A DNA stretch of 64,000 nucleotides, taken from Patella vulgata (taxonomy: Eukaryota; Mollusca; Gastropoda; Patellidae). Shown here piece by piece: positions 46,030 to 57,029 of this stretch. The position numbers and the translations under genes are program-made. The notes below the pieces were generated by a model. It saw only the letters and a list, made by a program, of their open reading frames with translations. It had not been told where the DNA came from and ran no database searches. The DNA is taken from NCBI RefSeq assembly GCF_932274485.2, contig NC_065879.2, positions 47,230,936 to 47,294,935 of the forward strand, written 5' to 3'. Position 1 is the first letter of the stretch; each line of letters begins with the position of its first letter.

Positions 46030-46935
46030 AATCAAAACAATTAATATGCTAATTAACAGATTAATTGATACGATAATGACTACAATTATCTAGTCATCGT
46101 TTTCCTTTTTAAAAACATTTCTAGTACCTTAACGATCTAATCTACACGTACTTTTTTTTACTTTTTAGCCACTCAGCAAAAACAAAAACAAAAAACAAAA
46201 CAAATCCTATCTGTTAATGTATGATCTACCCTCAAAGTTTATTGACATCGCTCTTCCTCCCGCTCTATTTTTACATTTTGATTGGTTAAATCTGAGAATA
46301 TTCAAGTTCCAAAATATAACAACCTTACTCTATTCTGTCACACACGACTCTAAACAGCTAGAAGTGTAGATATTTTTCTAGTCCAGATAATAAGAAACAA
46401 AAAAACGGGTATATTAATCTAGTCCCTATTAGCCAGTATGGACGTTTAACCTTGTTTCACTTGTCGTATATAGAACCCAATTTTGGTCGTGAAATTCAAA
46501 CTCAAATTAAAAAGAATACAGAGGTTATCGACATATTTAAATAGGTCCATAGTATTTTTTAGTATATCGGTCAAAAGTTCCCCTACGAAACTAAAAAAAA
46601 CATATGTTAAATAGATAATGTAATATTAACCTTGTTTTTAAAGAACTAACCACTTTTATTTTTATTAAAAATATTTCAAATGCTAAAATAAAAACATCAA
46701 TTATCTTCTCTTTTTTTTAAAAAAACAACATTTCTCATACCTTAACGACATACAGCTTGTAATTTTAATTAACCTCAATTAATATAACACAATTAATATA
46801 CTAATTAACATATTACTTAATACTACAAATGACTACAATTATATGATTGGTTAAATCTGTGTATATTCAAATTCCAAAATGTTAATCTAGTCCTTATTAG
46901 CCAGTATGTGCTAAATAGTTAAACCTTGTTTCATT
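46030..46935 (+). repeat. ~740-bp diverged tandem duplication
   Basis: Segments around 46030-46100 (ttaattaatcaaaacaatta, atgactacaattat), 46279-46320 (ttggttaaatctgagaatat) and 46415-46465 (taatctagtccctattagcc) recur in the same order at 46775-46935, with the intervening ~200-300 bp deleted in the right copy. Confidence 0.5.
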
Positions 46936-46999
46936 TCTCTTATTGAAGTTTAAAAACTGAAATTGAAAACTGCCATCAGATCGGTAAATAATTTCACCT

Positions 47000-47290
47000 A
47001 ATTTAAATAAATCAAAATAAATTTTAAAAAACCAAATAAAAAAAATATTGAAAAAAAAATATTGAAAAAAAAATAATGAAAAGAAAAATTAACTAATGAA
47101 TAAAAACAATAATTATTAAAAAAAAAATAATTATTTAAAGAAAATTAATTAATAAAAAAAAATAATTAATGAAAAAAAGTAATTGAATTATGTATAATTC
47201 ATGAAAAGAAAATTCATTAAAAAAAAAGTAATTAGATTATGAATAATTAATTAGATTATAGATAATTAACTAAATTATAAATAATCAACT
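47000..47290. repeat. A/AT-rich low-complexity tract
   Basis: Nearly 300 bases of A-runs separated by ttg, ttaa and taatt, e.g. gaaaaaaaaatattgaaaaa. Followed abruptly by a GC-rich patch (47385-47440) containing gcggggcgatgcgacgcgc. Confidence 0.7.
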
Positions 47291-47544
47291 AAATGAGGAA
47301 ATAACAAAACTAAATGAACAAATACAATTGACTGGAGAGATTTTGGACATGTGTTGGTCTATGAGGCGGGGCGACGTTAAAAAGAAGTCGCGGGGCGATG
47401 CGACGCGCGGCGTGGCGACACGGGTGCCATGCGCGGTACAAATAAAACATTTCGCGAACCCACATTCATATGAACAAGTACAAACGATGACCTCTATCAA
47501 TCATTCAAATTACGTAGTTGTCACATGATCATTTGTATATCGCC

Positions 47545-47615
47545 TGAAGTGCCGCAGGCATCAAATACCTCAGGGTGCCGCAACCAAATACCTCGGGTGC
47601 CGCAATACGCTCAGG
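47545..47615 (+). repeat. Short GC-rich tandem repeat
   Basis: Three units of gtgccgca..caaatacctc: gtgccgcaggcatcaaatac, gtgccgcaaccaaatacctc, gtgccgcaatacgctc. Confidence 0.65.
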
Positions 47616-47939
47616 GTACCTCCCACACTACTTACAATGATATGTGCTTTTAAAAGCATTTTCGTTTATTTTAAGGGTTCCAAAGAATATAGTTATACTT
47701 CCTTTAAATAGACAACTTTTAACTTGTTTCAAACAGAACAAAATATGTTTTAAGCTAAGAGAAAAAACGTCGTCATGGACCTGTCTTATTACCTAATGAA
47801 CCGATAATAGTAATAAATAGGTTTAACATCCCCTGATATAGTATCGAAGTAAAAAGTGTAAAAAAAAACATATTTAAATTTATTTGTATATTCACAGGGT
47901 GGGGTTTGTGGGGGTAGGGGAATATGGCATTAAAGTCTG

Positions 47940-49460
47940 GTAGTATCAATAAGCATATGTTGCGCAGTTGCGCAAATATGGAAAGGAACAAGATCTTTGG
48001 ATTATAAACATACATTTCAAGTTTCATCCAAATCGGATAAAAATTGTGACTTCTAGAGTGTCCACAACCTTGGTATTACATATTTTACACTATTTGCGTA
48101 CCAGCGGCCATTTTGTCCGGCAGTTTCGGTCAGATTTTTACGAAATTCGAACTCAACCTTCATTGGTGTGTAACGGCGATATATTGAAGCGGTTTTTTAA
48201 ACCGTGATTTTTCGTACAATCAAGGGCCATAATCCAGGAAGTTATGGTCCTATATGCGCAAATATCGAGAGGAACCAAGATCTTTGGGTTATAAACATAC
48301 TTTTCAAGTTTTATCAAAATCGGACAAAACTTGTGACTTCTAGAGTGTCCACAGCCTTGGTATTACATACTTTACACTATTTGCGTACGAGCGGCCATTT
48401 TGTCCGGTAGTTTCGGTCAGATTTTACGAAAGGAACAAGATCTTTGGATTATAAACTTACATTTCAAGTTTCATCAAAATCAGATAAAAATTGTGACTTC
48501 TAGAGTGTCCACAACCTTGGTATTACATACTTTACACTATTTGCGTACCAGCAGCCATTTTGTCCGGCAGTTTCGGTCAGATTTTTACGAAATTCGAACT
48601 CAACTTTCATTTTTTATTTGAATACAAATAGTGACTTCTATCAGGCCCACAAGCTAAAAATGCAATTTTTCGAACAATTAGGGTCCATAATCCAGGAAGT
48701 TACGTTGGGATATGCGCGATTATCGACATGAACTAAGATCTTTGTGATATAAACATAAATTTAAAGTTTCATCAAAATTGGATCAAAATTGTGTCCTCTA
48801 GAGGGTTCACAACTTTAATATAACATATTTTTACACAATAATTTGCGTACGAGAAGTGGCCATTTTGTCGGACAGTTTTGGTCCGATTTTCACGAAATTC
48901 GAACTCAACAATCATTAGGGTGTAACGGTGATATATTATGCAAACGGTTTTTTAGAGAGACCACAAGCTAAAAAGGCGATTTGTCGTACAATAAAGGGCC
49001 ATAATTCATGAAGTTATGGTCCGATACATGCCAATATCGAAGGAACCGAGATCTTTGGGAGATGCATCTATATTTCAAGTTTCGTTAAAATCGGATAAAA
49101 ATTGTGACCTGTAGAGTGTCCACAAACAAATTGTGGGCGGGCGGACAAGGGCGACGGCATATACGCGAATATTCAAAGGAACAAAGATCTTTGGGTTATA
49201 AACATGATTGTCAAGTTTCATCAAAATCGGATGAAAATTGTGACCTCTAGAGTGTCCACAAACTAAAAACGTGATTTTTCGTACAATCAGGGGCCATAAT
49301 CCATGAAGTTATGCCAATATCGAAGGATCCGAGATCTTTGGGAGATGCATCATATATAGATTCGTCAAAATCGGATAAAAATTGTGACCTGTAAGAGTGT
49401 CCACAAACAAATTATGGGCGACGGCATAATACGTTCACATGAAAATGTGGGCGTATAAAA
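47940..49460 (+). repeat. ~330-bp tandem repeat array (family T330), array 2
   Basis: Same phrases as 20200-21995 (catcaaaatcgg, cggccattttgtcc, ttcgaactcaacctt, ggccataatccaggaagtta). Boundary phrases lie near 48208, 48668, 48972 and 49278. Tails like gtgggcgggcggacaagggc and ttatgggcgacggcataata close sub-arrays near 49130 and 49410. The frames in this region are shadows. Confidence 0.8.
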
Positions 49461-49734
49461 ATACATCCAGTTAAAAAATCAACCACTTTACTTCATTCTG
49501 ATATACATCAAATCGTAAGCTAGCTGCCTGCTCTTTCTTGGGCGTCTTCGGAGAAATTGGCATATTTGATTGAAAAATTGATGATGGTATGTATGCCCAG
49601 GACGTCACACTTTTTTAGGGAATTTTCGACGCGATAAAGAGTGTCGCTCAAAAGGAAGTGACCAATCATAGGGTACTCCACAATCAGAGATTTCTCGAGC
49701 GATATCCTAATAATAATCATACAATCAGTGGCAA

Positions 49735-49910
49735 TAATCCAGGAAGTTTTGTACAATCCGTGATTTGTGGGATATAAACATATATTTCATCAAAACAGAA
49801 TAAAATCTGTGACAAAAAAAATGTGAACGGACGTCTGGACGGACGGACAGACAGGGGTGACCACATAAAAAGGCCAATATGAAAATGTGGGAGTATAAAA
49901 TTTAATGAAA
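49735..49910 (+). repeat. Separated T330 fragment with (GGAC)n tail
   Basis: aatccaggaag, gggatataaacatatatttc, then gtctggacggacggacagac and catgaaaatgtgggagtata-like end sequence. A truncated unit split from array 2 by about 270 bp of unrelated DNA. Confidence 0.6.
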
Positions 49911-50304
49911 TAGATTAAGAATTTAAGATAATAATATCGAAAACAATTAAACACGTTTCATCAACGTGTGGATATTTGTAAGACCTCCAATTTCTCAACT
50001 TCATTATTCTCACATTTACAAACACAGAAAAATGTTGAAAAGTCATTAAATTGGAAACAATATGGATAAAAAAAAGTCTCAAAAAAGACAATGCCTACCC
50101 ATCGTATATCGGTAAAAACTTTGCAATGATAATGGTATGACTTCCACATTTCACAAATTTATTTACAAACAGTTGACATTCTGGCTACGTTCAAGATTTT
50201 TTATATATATATATAAAAAAAAAGCAAAAACAAAAAGCAAAAAAAAGTCTCAAAATAAGCGAAGAAAAACTTTAATATCTTTGTAACAACTGTGAGAAAA
50301 GTTT

Positions 50305-50427
50305 TACCACAATCCTTGTAAGGTTTTAATTCTTGATTTCACAACTACCAAATCTTTCAACAGCGGGTGTGTTGAAAGATTTGGTAGTTGTGAAATAAAG
50401 AATTAAAACCTTACAAGGATTGTGGTA
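50305..50427. repeat. Near-perfect 57-bp palindrome
   Basis: Bases 50305-50361 (from ttaccacaatccttgtaagg) are mirrored by 50371-50427 (ending ccttacaaggattgtggtaa) with one or two mismatches and a loop of about 9 bases. Near-identity of the arms implies recent origin. Confidence 0.85.
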
Positions 50428-50445
50428 AGATTGTCTTACTAACTA

Positions 50446-50514
<69 letters not shown>

Positions 50515-50516
50515 AG
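50446..50516. repeat. (TA)n palindrome ending in ACTAGTTAG
   Basis: ctaactagtatatata... and ...tatatactagttag enclose about 60 bases of alternating TA with two tacata interruptions. Lies 20 bases from the palindrome at 50305-50427. Confidence 0.8.
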
Positions 50517-50630
50517 TTAGTTACTATACTAGTTATTATTGGTATATCTATGGTACTAGTATAGCTCTTTCTAGTACAGTCATAAGTAACGACTGACTAA
50601 GAGGCATTTAGTTAGTTCAAGGAAAAAGAT

Positions 50631-50636
50631 TTTATT
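50631..50636 (-). terminator. Poly(A) signal after the 50.7-kb last exon
   Basis: Minus strand reads AATAAA 33 bases past the stop codon at 50669-50671. Common by chance in AT-rich DNA, but the position is right. Confidence 0.4.
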
Positions 50637-50668
50637 TTAGAAAGATTGGCAAATTGAATAAAATAACT

Positions 50669-50871
50669 CTACGACGTTCCGAATACATCAGGCTTGGAGC
50701 CACAAACCCCGGTGTTCCAACATGGCGCACACTGATTTATATTACGTTCTCCACAGTGACACGCTCCATTCTGACAACATGCACAGTTATACCGGAACTG
50801 ATTATATGGACATTGACATCCGTCCAGACTTTTAGTCCAGCCATCAATACCAAATTCTGGCGATACGAGTC
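50669..50871 (-). CDS. Last exon of cysteine-module gene (paralogue 1)
   Basis: Read leftward from a TTTTAG acceptor (exon begins at 50871 with the last two bases of a split codon) to TAG at 50671-50669. The protein begins LVSPEFGIDGWTKSLDG, then GCQCPYNQFRYNCACC, QNGACHC, GERNINQCAPC, WNTGVCGSK, and ends PDVFGTS. Ten cysteines occur in about 40 residues. The exon at 56870-57029 aligns throughout: GCxC, CACCxxGACxC, NQCxxC, GC/VC. The module belongs to no family I can name with confidence; C-x-C..C-x-C-C spacing occurs in several small extracellular domains. It is secreted or extracellular by inference, from disulphide density and upstream exons. Conservation of the cysteine pattern between two exons makes this coding despite its small size. 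Confidence 0.65.
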
Positions 50872-51194
50872 CTAAAATATATAAGAAATGGAAAGAAATT
50901 TGTAAGAAGTGGTATCATATTGCCCACGACACCTGTCACTACATTGTTTAAACAGTTACACGCACATATACTCAGCCAAATTAAAAACTTGACACTCGGG
51001 ATTTTTGCGACTAGATTTTTAATATTTTGTTTAAGGCAACTATTTTAGTGTTATGTTGTGCACAGACGACCTTGACATCAACAGAAAGCAAGAATACATC
51101 TCGCCGAAAGTCCTTGACATTGATAACGTTCGTGATGTCACAGTACCCCCCAAAATGAAATTCACAGACTTGGAGAACAATCGGAATAAAGTGT

Positions 51195-51438
51195 TTAGTA
51201 ACGGTTGTGGCCTCCTCTAGCGTCTCGTATTGCAACACAACGTCTTCTCATGGATCTCAGAACATTAGTAAACACTACCCGAGGAAGACGTCGCCACTGC
51301 TCAGCAAGAGCATGTTGAAGGTCCTGCAACGTCAGTGGTGGATTCACTTGCTGACGAACACGTCGACCCAGTTCGTCCCAGATGTGTTCAATAGGATTAA
51401 GGTCGGGGCTAAGCGACGGCCAATCCAGGACCTGGACA
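51195..51438 (-). pseudogene. Tc1 transposase, C-terminal part
   Basis: VQVLDWPSLSPDLNPIEH, then IWDELGRRVR, LTLQDLQHALAEQW and RSMRRRCVAIRDARGG: the SPDLNPIEHxWDxL block, whose Glu is the third catalytic acid of the DD34E triad, and the usual C-terminus. Cut from its N-terminal part by the inserted element at 51442-55248. Confidence 0.8.
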
Positions 51439-51796
51439 CCGTAGGCGAAAGACCGAAGAAATTTATCGTTCAAGTTCGTTGCAACAACCTCTGTGGGAGA
51501 TTTTAATTTTTTAAATTACACGTCTCTTTGTACTAATTTAAAAACCATGATCTCCACACATTCAGCATGTGCCAGTATTTAATAATTATTTTTTTAAAAA
51601 TAGAATTCTTTTTAACCTAATCACCTAAAAAATAAACATTACAGGCGTAGGAATATACACTATGATCAATGACGTAACGGCTAGTTCGGTCGATGTGCAA
51701 TCGGCCTTGAACTCGAAAGATAAATACTCATCCGGAAACCTCCGAATTTTGTTGCCGAGTGCCAGTTTGGTCAATCAAAATAAAGAAAACTTTTAG

Positions 51797-52831
51797 CCCC
51801 GATCCTTCAATAATGGCGTGTATAGTCAACAAGGACAGTCTGACAAGAAAAATGAAGTGCCTTATTTATCAGAATGCAACACAGCCCTGCAAGTTACTGG
51901 TTTTTAACGGCAACACCTGGAGGCATTGTGTGGAATATTCAAAACAGTTGCAGACTTTGGATGGAGAAGAAAAAAACATTGCAATCACGTATCGAGATGT
52001 GTTCGAAGGTATGTTTGTATGTTATTATTAGTTATTTTATTATTATTATTTTCTTAGTCTTACTATTTAAATTTTTTCTAGGCTGTGAGTGTTCACGTTG
52101 GTTGTTGTTAAGAAATATATAAAGTACTTGTTCACAATACATGGTATCACGCAAACCAGTGGTGGGCAAACTTTCAAGTTTTAAAACAAAACTGAAGCCT
52201 AAACTGGTGAAGGGTAAAACATTTTTATGAAACATAACTAACAAATTACATTAGTCATTAATTACAATGTCAAGGGTTATGAAATATCATTTTCAATAAA
52301 GTAATATTAGAAATATGGAGTACAGCACATACTATTTAAAATTACATTCTTATTACTATTATTAGAATCATTTTAGTCAGGTTCCATAGAACTTTGTCAA
52401 ATTTACATTCCGTCGGTGATTGGTCTAAAACAAAACCTGCCGTCTTGTGGGAGCATAGTTTGGAATAGCGTTTACATAAAAATCAAAGGCAATTAGTCTA
52501 CGCCGTAAAAAGATCTGCAAAGATTATTGATCCTACAGGCGGAAATGCTATTTAAATAAGCAATTTTAGATTTTGATTTCATTTAGAGATTGCATTGCTC
52601 AAAAAAAATTCACACATGTGACATACAATTGTTTTTTCTATCATATTTCCTATTTTCTTTAGGAACAAAGGAAGAAGCTTCAAAGGTGAATCAAAAAGAT
52701 GTTCGTGTAAAGTTGCTGCTCTTTCCTGTACAGATCTATGTGGATGTAAAGACTGTCAAAATTCCCCACCTACACCCACAGAGTGTACTATGGATGATAA
52801 TGATGATCATGATGATGAAGAAGAATGTTGA
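51797..52831 (+). pseudogene. Two-exon CXC-type cysteine-domain gene inside the 3.8-kb transposon
   Basis: Exon 1 (51797-52008) follows an ACTTTTAG acceptor and ends at GTATGT. Exon 2 (52663-52831) follows TATTTTCTTTAG and ends in TGA at 52829. Joined in phase 2 they read GWRRKKHCNHVSRCVR, RNKGRSFKGESKRC, CSCKVAALSCTDLCGCKDC, QN, then an acidic tail (DDNDDHDDEEEC). The C-x-C-x6-C-x3-C-x-C-x2-C-x-N pattern is that of the tesmin/TSO1-like CXC domain, a DNA-binding zinc-cluster fold also found at the C-terminus of some mobile-element proteins. One in-frame stop (51905-51907) lies in exon 1, so the gene is either dead or has another intron there. The longer frames in other phases (51759-52031, 52590-52862) lack this pattern and are shadows. 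AATAAA at 52879 is a plausible poly(A) signal. Upstream exons are not seen. Confidence 0.55.
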
Positions 52832-55200
52832 ATGTAAAAACTATATATTGTTACAAAGATAATAATCAATACATTCTCAATAAAAAAAATAAATATATAT
52901 ATTTTCATTATTACATCAACAAATATTTGTTTTAAAAGTATTATTATTTTTCCTCTTCTTTAAAATGATTTTCTATCCTTAATTCTTTGTACACCTTTAA
53001 CCTGGCATTACTAAAATTAAAGTTATATATGGGAGCATGGATTTTATCCTCAGTTGAATGCTACATTCTCACATAGTTTATAACTCTTACATCAGGTTTT
53101 TTTTGTGTCTGTCCCTTATGATCGGCTGAAGTTTAGTGATTTTTTTTTCTCTTGATTTCTGATATTTTTAAAATCAAGTTATTCCATCGGATTATAATTT
53201 TGTTTTATTTTATAGTAAAACTAATGTTTTAAATCTGTATCATTAGTCGAGTTTAAATTTTGAACAGTTTTACAATTCAAGTAATCTTTGTTAATATTGA
53301 ACCTATCATTGAACTCGCTATAACATATATTAACCATAACAAATTCATTATGCATATTTTGTACACTTTAGTCCATGAATGATTTAGTATAATTATAAAA
53401 ATCAACATGTTTTATTAAATTTTAAAATGACTTTGAATATATGTTTTTACATACCTATTGTATGCTGATTCAAGCTTATAAATTCATATCTTATCAACAG
53501 AGCTTGTACATACTGTTTTTACCATATTCATTTTCATTAAAATCAGAATTTTTGTCAATTAAAGTCATTACAGTAATATTAAATACAAATTTATTTTAGT
53601 CTATTATGGTACATTTTTTCTCAGTTGTTTGATGTTAATTATCAATGAATTAGTGTATGTGTGGTGTGTACATGTGTGTGTGAGTGTATGTATTATATAT
53701 ATGTGTATATTTATGTATTTGATTTATTTTTGTAATTTCATTATGTTTTGATTGTAATATTTATATCTGTTTGTATTTTTTTTTTTTGGGAGAGTGGGGT
53801 TGCCTTCTCTATAATCCAATTATCTTTAATAAATAATGTTAAAAAAATATAACTCCCATAGACCACTCCTTTGAGCAAGACCAAGTAGTCTATATATATT
53901 TTTTAAAATAGGGGAATGGACAAACAAGGGACATTTTAGCCAGTTGTTAGAACACAACCTGTATTATACCTATGCATTAATTTCAAAAAGTCATAATTTA
54001 GCAAACACAAATAACTGTCCACAAAACATCAGTTAATTGTTATTACATTGTCAAACCTTATTAGGGGTGCTTTTGGTATGGATGTGGTCGGGCTTTAGGA
54101 ATTTCCGTTTTGTGGGTATATTGATATTAAAAGGTATTTCCAACGTTATATGGAGGGTGGGGGATTAAGCAGTGTATGCGGGGGGGGGGGGGGGGTGCTG
54201 GGCCTTGCCTTTGATTTATGCATAGTTATATTATATGGATGCTACAGTGTCGACTTTATTAGAGATGAGGAAGAGTGGGCTTAGGAGATCTATTCTAACT
54301 AGTTAATATTAGGGTGAACTTGACAATGCAAAGTATGTATGTCTACACACGCAAAGACTACAGTAGGAAGAGAGCCTCTAATAAAATATAGCTTCACACA
54401 CCTTGATTGATTTTGATATTTGGCAATTATCTATATTTATATTCGATTATATATAGGCCTATATCATTACTATCAAACAACATTTCCAACCCTTCTCAAA
54501 TAATCTTAATACTCGGAGCCGTGGTGGGACGTTAAACACGATGCATGCAAAAATTAATTCCACAATATATTGATTCATCACATTTACACAGGCTGCAAAC
54601 AGCTTAAAATTTGTTGAGAGAGGACAAGCCCTTCAGGTATTACCGACAGCGGCTTCACGGGGGTAAGAGGGGTAAAGCTTGTCTGGCATCGGGGAAAACT
54701 TTCCGTCTGATGGGGTGGAGGGTCCGAAAACACGGCACATAATCGCCAAGTGGTAAGCAGCTGTCAGTTGGACACTCTACCCAATGAGTCATCGCTGACC
54801 TTAATCTTTCACATTTATGCACTTATTACATGTTAGCCGACACCGGTAAATACCAGTATTAATAGCGCGCACTTTCTTTTCATTAGAAATATGATTTACA
54901 ACGAGTTTGGCTAAAAAAAATCGACCTAATTATATTATAGCAAAACAACGACATTGATCTATTAAATTCTCCTTAAGGTCACGTGTATTTACTGTTATTC
55001 GCTATTTACTAGATTTTCATTGGCTGAAAGCTCGCCGTCTCACTACTTTTATTATTGCGAGGACAAAAAATACTGTCGTTTAGATTGTTTGTTTAAAACG
55101 TTTCTGGCACATAAATTGGAGTGTGGCAGTTTTGTTTACAACACATTAGGGTTATTTCTCGAGAAATAAATATTAAAACTTTCCACAGCGGTGAGTTGCA
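52832..55200. other. Non-coding interior of the 3.8-kb transposon
   Basis: AT-rich, with a (GT)n/(TA)n stretch at about 53652-53715 and a G-run at 54180-54196. Near 54510-54800 there are SINE-like traces (gtggtgggacgttaaacac, then gggtccgaaaacacgg and gtggtaagcagctgtcagtt). No second gene recognised, so the transposon is probably non-autonomous or internally deleted. Confidence 0.4.
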
Positions 55201-55251
55201 ACGACTTTTGAAAACTAAGCTAGTTACAACTTCCCAGTCCTCCGCCTACCG

Positions 55252-56015
55252 GCATTTCTTTAAAAAATTCTGGGTAGCAATTGCTGTATGGGGTCGAGCA
55301 TTGTCTTGTTGAAACATTAGTCCAGGCCCATGTCTCTGCATAAACGGAAGAAGAACAGGTTGCAAAATCTGTTCCCTGTACTGGACAGCATTTAAGTTCC
55401 CTTGGACAACAACAAGAGGAGAACGTCCATGTACTCAAAAAGAACCCCAAACCATGACGCTGCCGCCACCAAATCGGTCAACTTCTCTGACGCATACTTG
55501 AGCGTAACGTTCACCTCGTCTGCGGTACACTCGGGACCTGCCATCGGCAAATCTCAAAGTGAATCGAGATTCGTCACTAAAGACAACCGAATTCCACTGT
55601 CTTTGAGTAAATGTTATGTGTCTTGTGGCCCACACAAGTCGGTTACGGCGATGAAGAGATGTCAATATTGGTCCATTATAGGGCCTCCGAGCTCGAAGAC
55701 CAGCGCCTGCAAGCGATTTCGAACAGTTTGTGCAGTTACCCTTCCACCAAACATCTCTCTACTTGTGGAGGTTGCAGTGACAAATCTGTTTCTAAGATGA
55801 CGTAATCGTATTGCTTGATCTTCCTGGAGTGACGTCACTCGTGGCGCTCCCGCCCTTGGGCGGTCGGCAATAGTTCCAGTTTGAAGCACTCTCATTCTAA
55901 GATTAATTATTGTCTGGCGTGAACAATTAAAGGCTCTTGCAACAGTGACCACAGACTGACCAGCATAGAGCCTACCTATAGCACGTAGACGTTCTACATT
56001 TGAAAGGCGCGGCAT
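55252..56015 (-). pseudogene. Tc1 transposase, N-terminal and central part
   Basis: From ATG at 56015: MPRLSNVERLRAIGRLYAG, TVARAFNCSRQTIINLRMR (paired helix-turn-helix), TSREMFGGRVTAQTVRNRL. The frame then shifts by one base near 55690 and continues NRLVWATRHITFTQRQWNSV, VFSDESRF (first catalytic Asp) and GGGSVMVWGSF. In a third frame comes MFQQDNARPHTAIATQNFL (second catalytic Asp). Two frame changes and the insertion make it dead. Almost identical over the shared part to the copy at 63848. Confidence 0.85.
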
Positions 56016-56458
56016 TTTCTAACAAAGATGAAAATAACAATTTTAATTTGTTTTTCCAGTTCAAGTTACGTGTGTGTGTTCAGTTTAAGCAAACTTGCAT
56101 CGATTGACCCCACGAGTTTGTGTTTGCACGTGTTTTTCAGGTTTTTCATCTTTATATGCTCAAAAGTCACGTGATCCACGTGACTTTACAATTTTATGAA
56201 ATTAAAGGCTTCTTACTACTTACTATCATTAGAAACACTTTAAAATTTATTTGACTTACCAGAAAAAAAAAATTGTTGAAATTCATCAGTGTCAAGTTTT
56301 TAATTTGGCTGAGTATATGACGTTTTTGTTCGTTATGATTCTTAAGCTCATCATGCACAGATACGTATTTAGAGGAAAAAGCCCGCTTATCCGTTTTTCA
56401 GCCGTAAGAAGAGTAAATTAAAATCTCTTGGACATGTTTACAAAATCCGAAAACGACT

Positions 56459-56795
56459 TTTTAAAGAGATAAATCTGCCTATTGCATGTCTTTTTTTTGC
56501 ATCAAATGTTATATACATTATTAAGTAGACATGTATTCACATAAAAAGTCCGTACTGCCATAATAGTTTAACGTAAAAAACGGAAAATCGAGACTTATTA
56601 TCGTAGAAATGACACTTGACAAGCGAGACTATTTACGCTACTTCTCGTCAAAACACTCATAACTTCGTTCAAAATAAAGTAATTTGAATGAAATTACCAA
56701 TATATTAATTCATTTTCAATATCTATTTTAGAACTATTATAGCAACAACGGCCAGCTTTTTTTTCAAATCAAAATCTTACATAATGTATCTTTAA
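56459..56795. mobile_element. MITE-like repeat, copy 2
   Basis: Starts at the ttaaagagataaatctgcct..attgcatgtc block and ends cataatgtatctttaa. Shares the 3' half (aactattatagcaacaacgg) with 11830-12363. Confidence 0.5.
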
Positions 56796-56869
56796 CAACG
56801 TAGATTCGGGGTGCTGGTAATCTCCAATGATCGTTCTATCCGTTAAAATAATGAATAAGTAAATATATA

Positions 56870-57029
56870 CTACAGTATAAATGACAAACTTTTGTTACAG
56901 CCGGCTTCTTCTTCACCACATCTTGTACACTGGTTGGCGTTAGGTGATAGACAGCGACACGCCCCTACTTCACAACATGCACATTCTCCAATAGAATCAC
57001 TAGAATCACATGGACATCCTGTCCTATTA
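56870..57029 (-). CDS. Last exon of cysteine-module gene (paralogue 2)
   Basis: Minus strand: GCPCDSSDSIGECACC, EVGACRC, LSPNANQCTRC, GEEEAGCN, then KSLSFIL and a TAG stop (56872-56870). The cysteine framework matches the exon at 50669-50871 position by position. Two acceptors are possible: TTTGAGCAG (exon from 57029) or GGACAG (from 57018); only the second gives the same phase as the other last exon and as the likely donor of the upstream exon at 61558-61811. Before the Tc1 insertion the two exons were only about 0.8 kb apart, so they are a local duplication serving as alternative last exons, or one is a relic. Function unknown; extracellular by inference. Confidence 0.6.

Larger units (their letters stand above)
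51442..55248 (+). mobile_element. 3.8-kb transposon with ~75-bp inverted ends, inserted in Tc1
   Basis: Flanked by CCG on both sides (51439-51441, 55249-55251). The ends are inverted: left TAGGCGAAAGAC, right (reverse complement) TAGGCGGAGGACTGG. The similarity resumes further in with GTTGCAAC..CTGTGGGAGATTTTAAT against GTTGCAAC..CTGTGGAAAGTTTTAAT. Removing the element and one CCG restores the run of Tc1 sequence apart from one base. Internal coding is limited to a CXC-domain gene at 51797-52831; 52832-55200 shows no gene. A 3-bp target duplication with these ends does not match a superfamily I can name with confidence. Confidence 0.65.
50971..56313 (-). mobile_element. Tc1-like element (copy 1), split by a 3.8-kb insertion
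   Basis: Terminal inverted repeats begin CTCAGCCAAATTAAAAAC (50971 inward and 56313 inward; 26 bp each), flanked by TA, as expected for Tc1/mariner. The same end occurs at 63550. Outside the insertion (51442-55248) the element is about 1.53 kb, the usual Tc1 length. The transposase runs on the minus strand in two blocks, 56015-55252 and 51438-51195. Both lie in the intron just upstream of the exon at 50669-50871. Confidence 0.85.

Noticed and set aside
48204-48621. Repeated short frames with SRVSTTLVLHTLHYLRTSGHF
   Set aside because: Shadow of T330 units; identical readings in consecutive units reflect DNA repeats, not a repeat protein.
51759-52031. 90-codon plus-strand frame beginning MPVWSIKIKKT
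   Set aside because: Same bases encode the CXC-domain gene in another phase with conserved cysteines and phase-matching splice sites; this frame has no domain.
52590-52862. 90-codon plus-strand frame ending in a Met/Ile-rich run
   Set aside because: The Met-rich end is the shifted reading of an Asp/Glu tail; exon 2 of the CXC gene explains it better.
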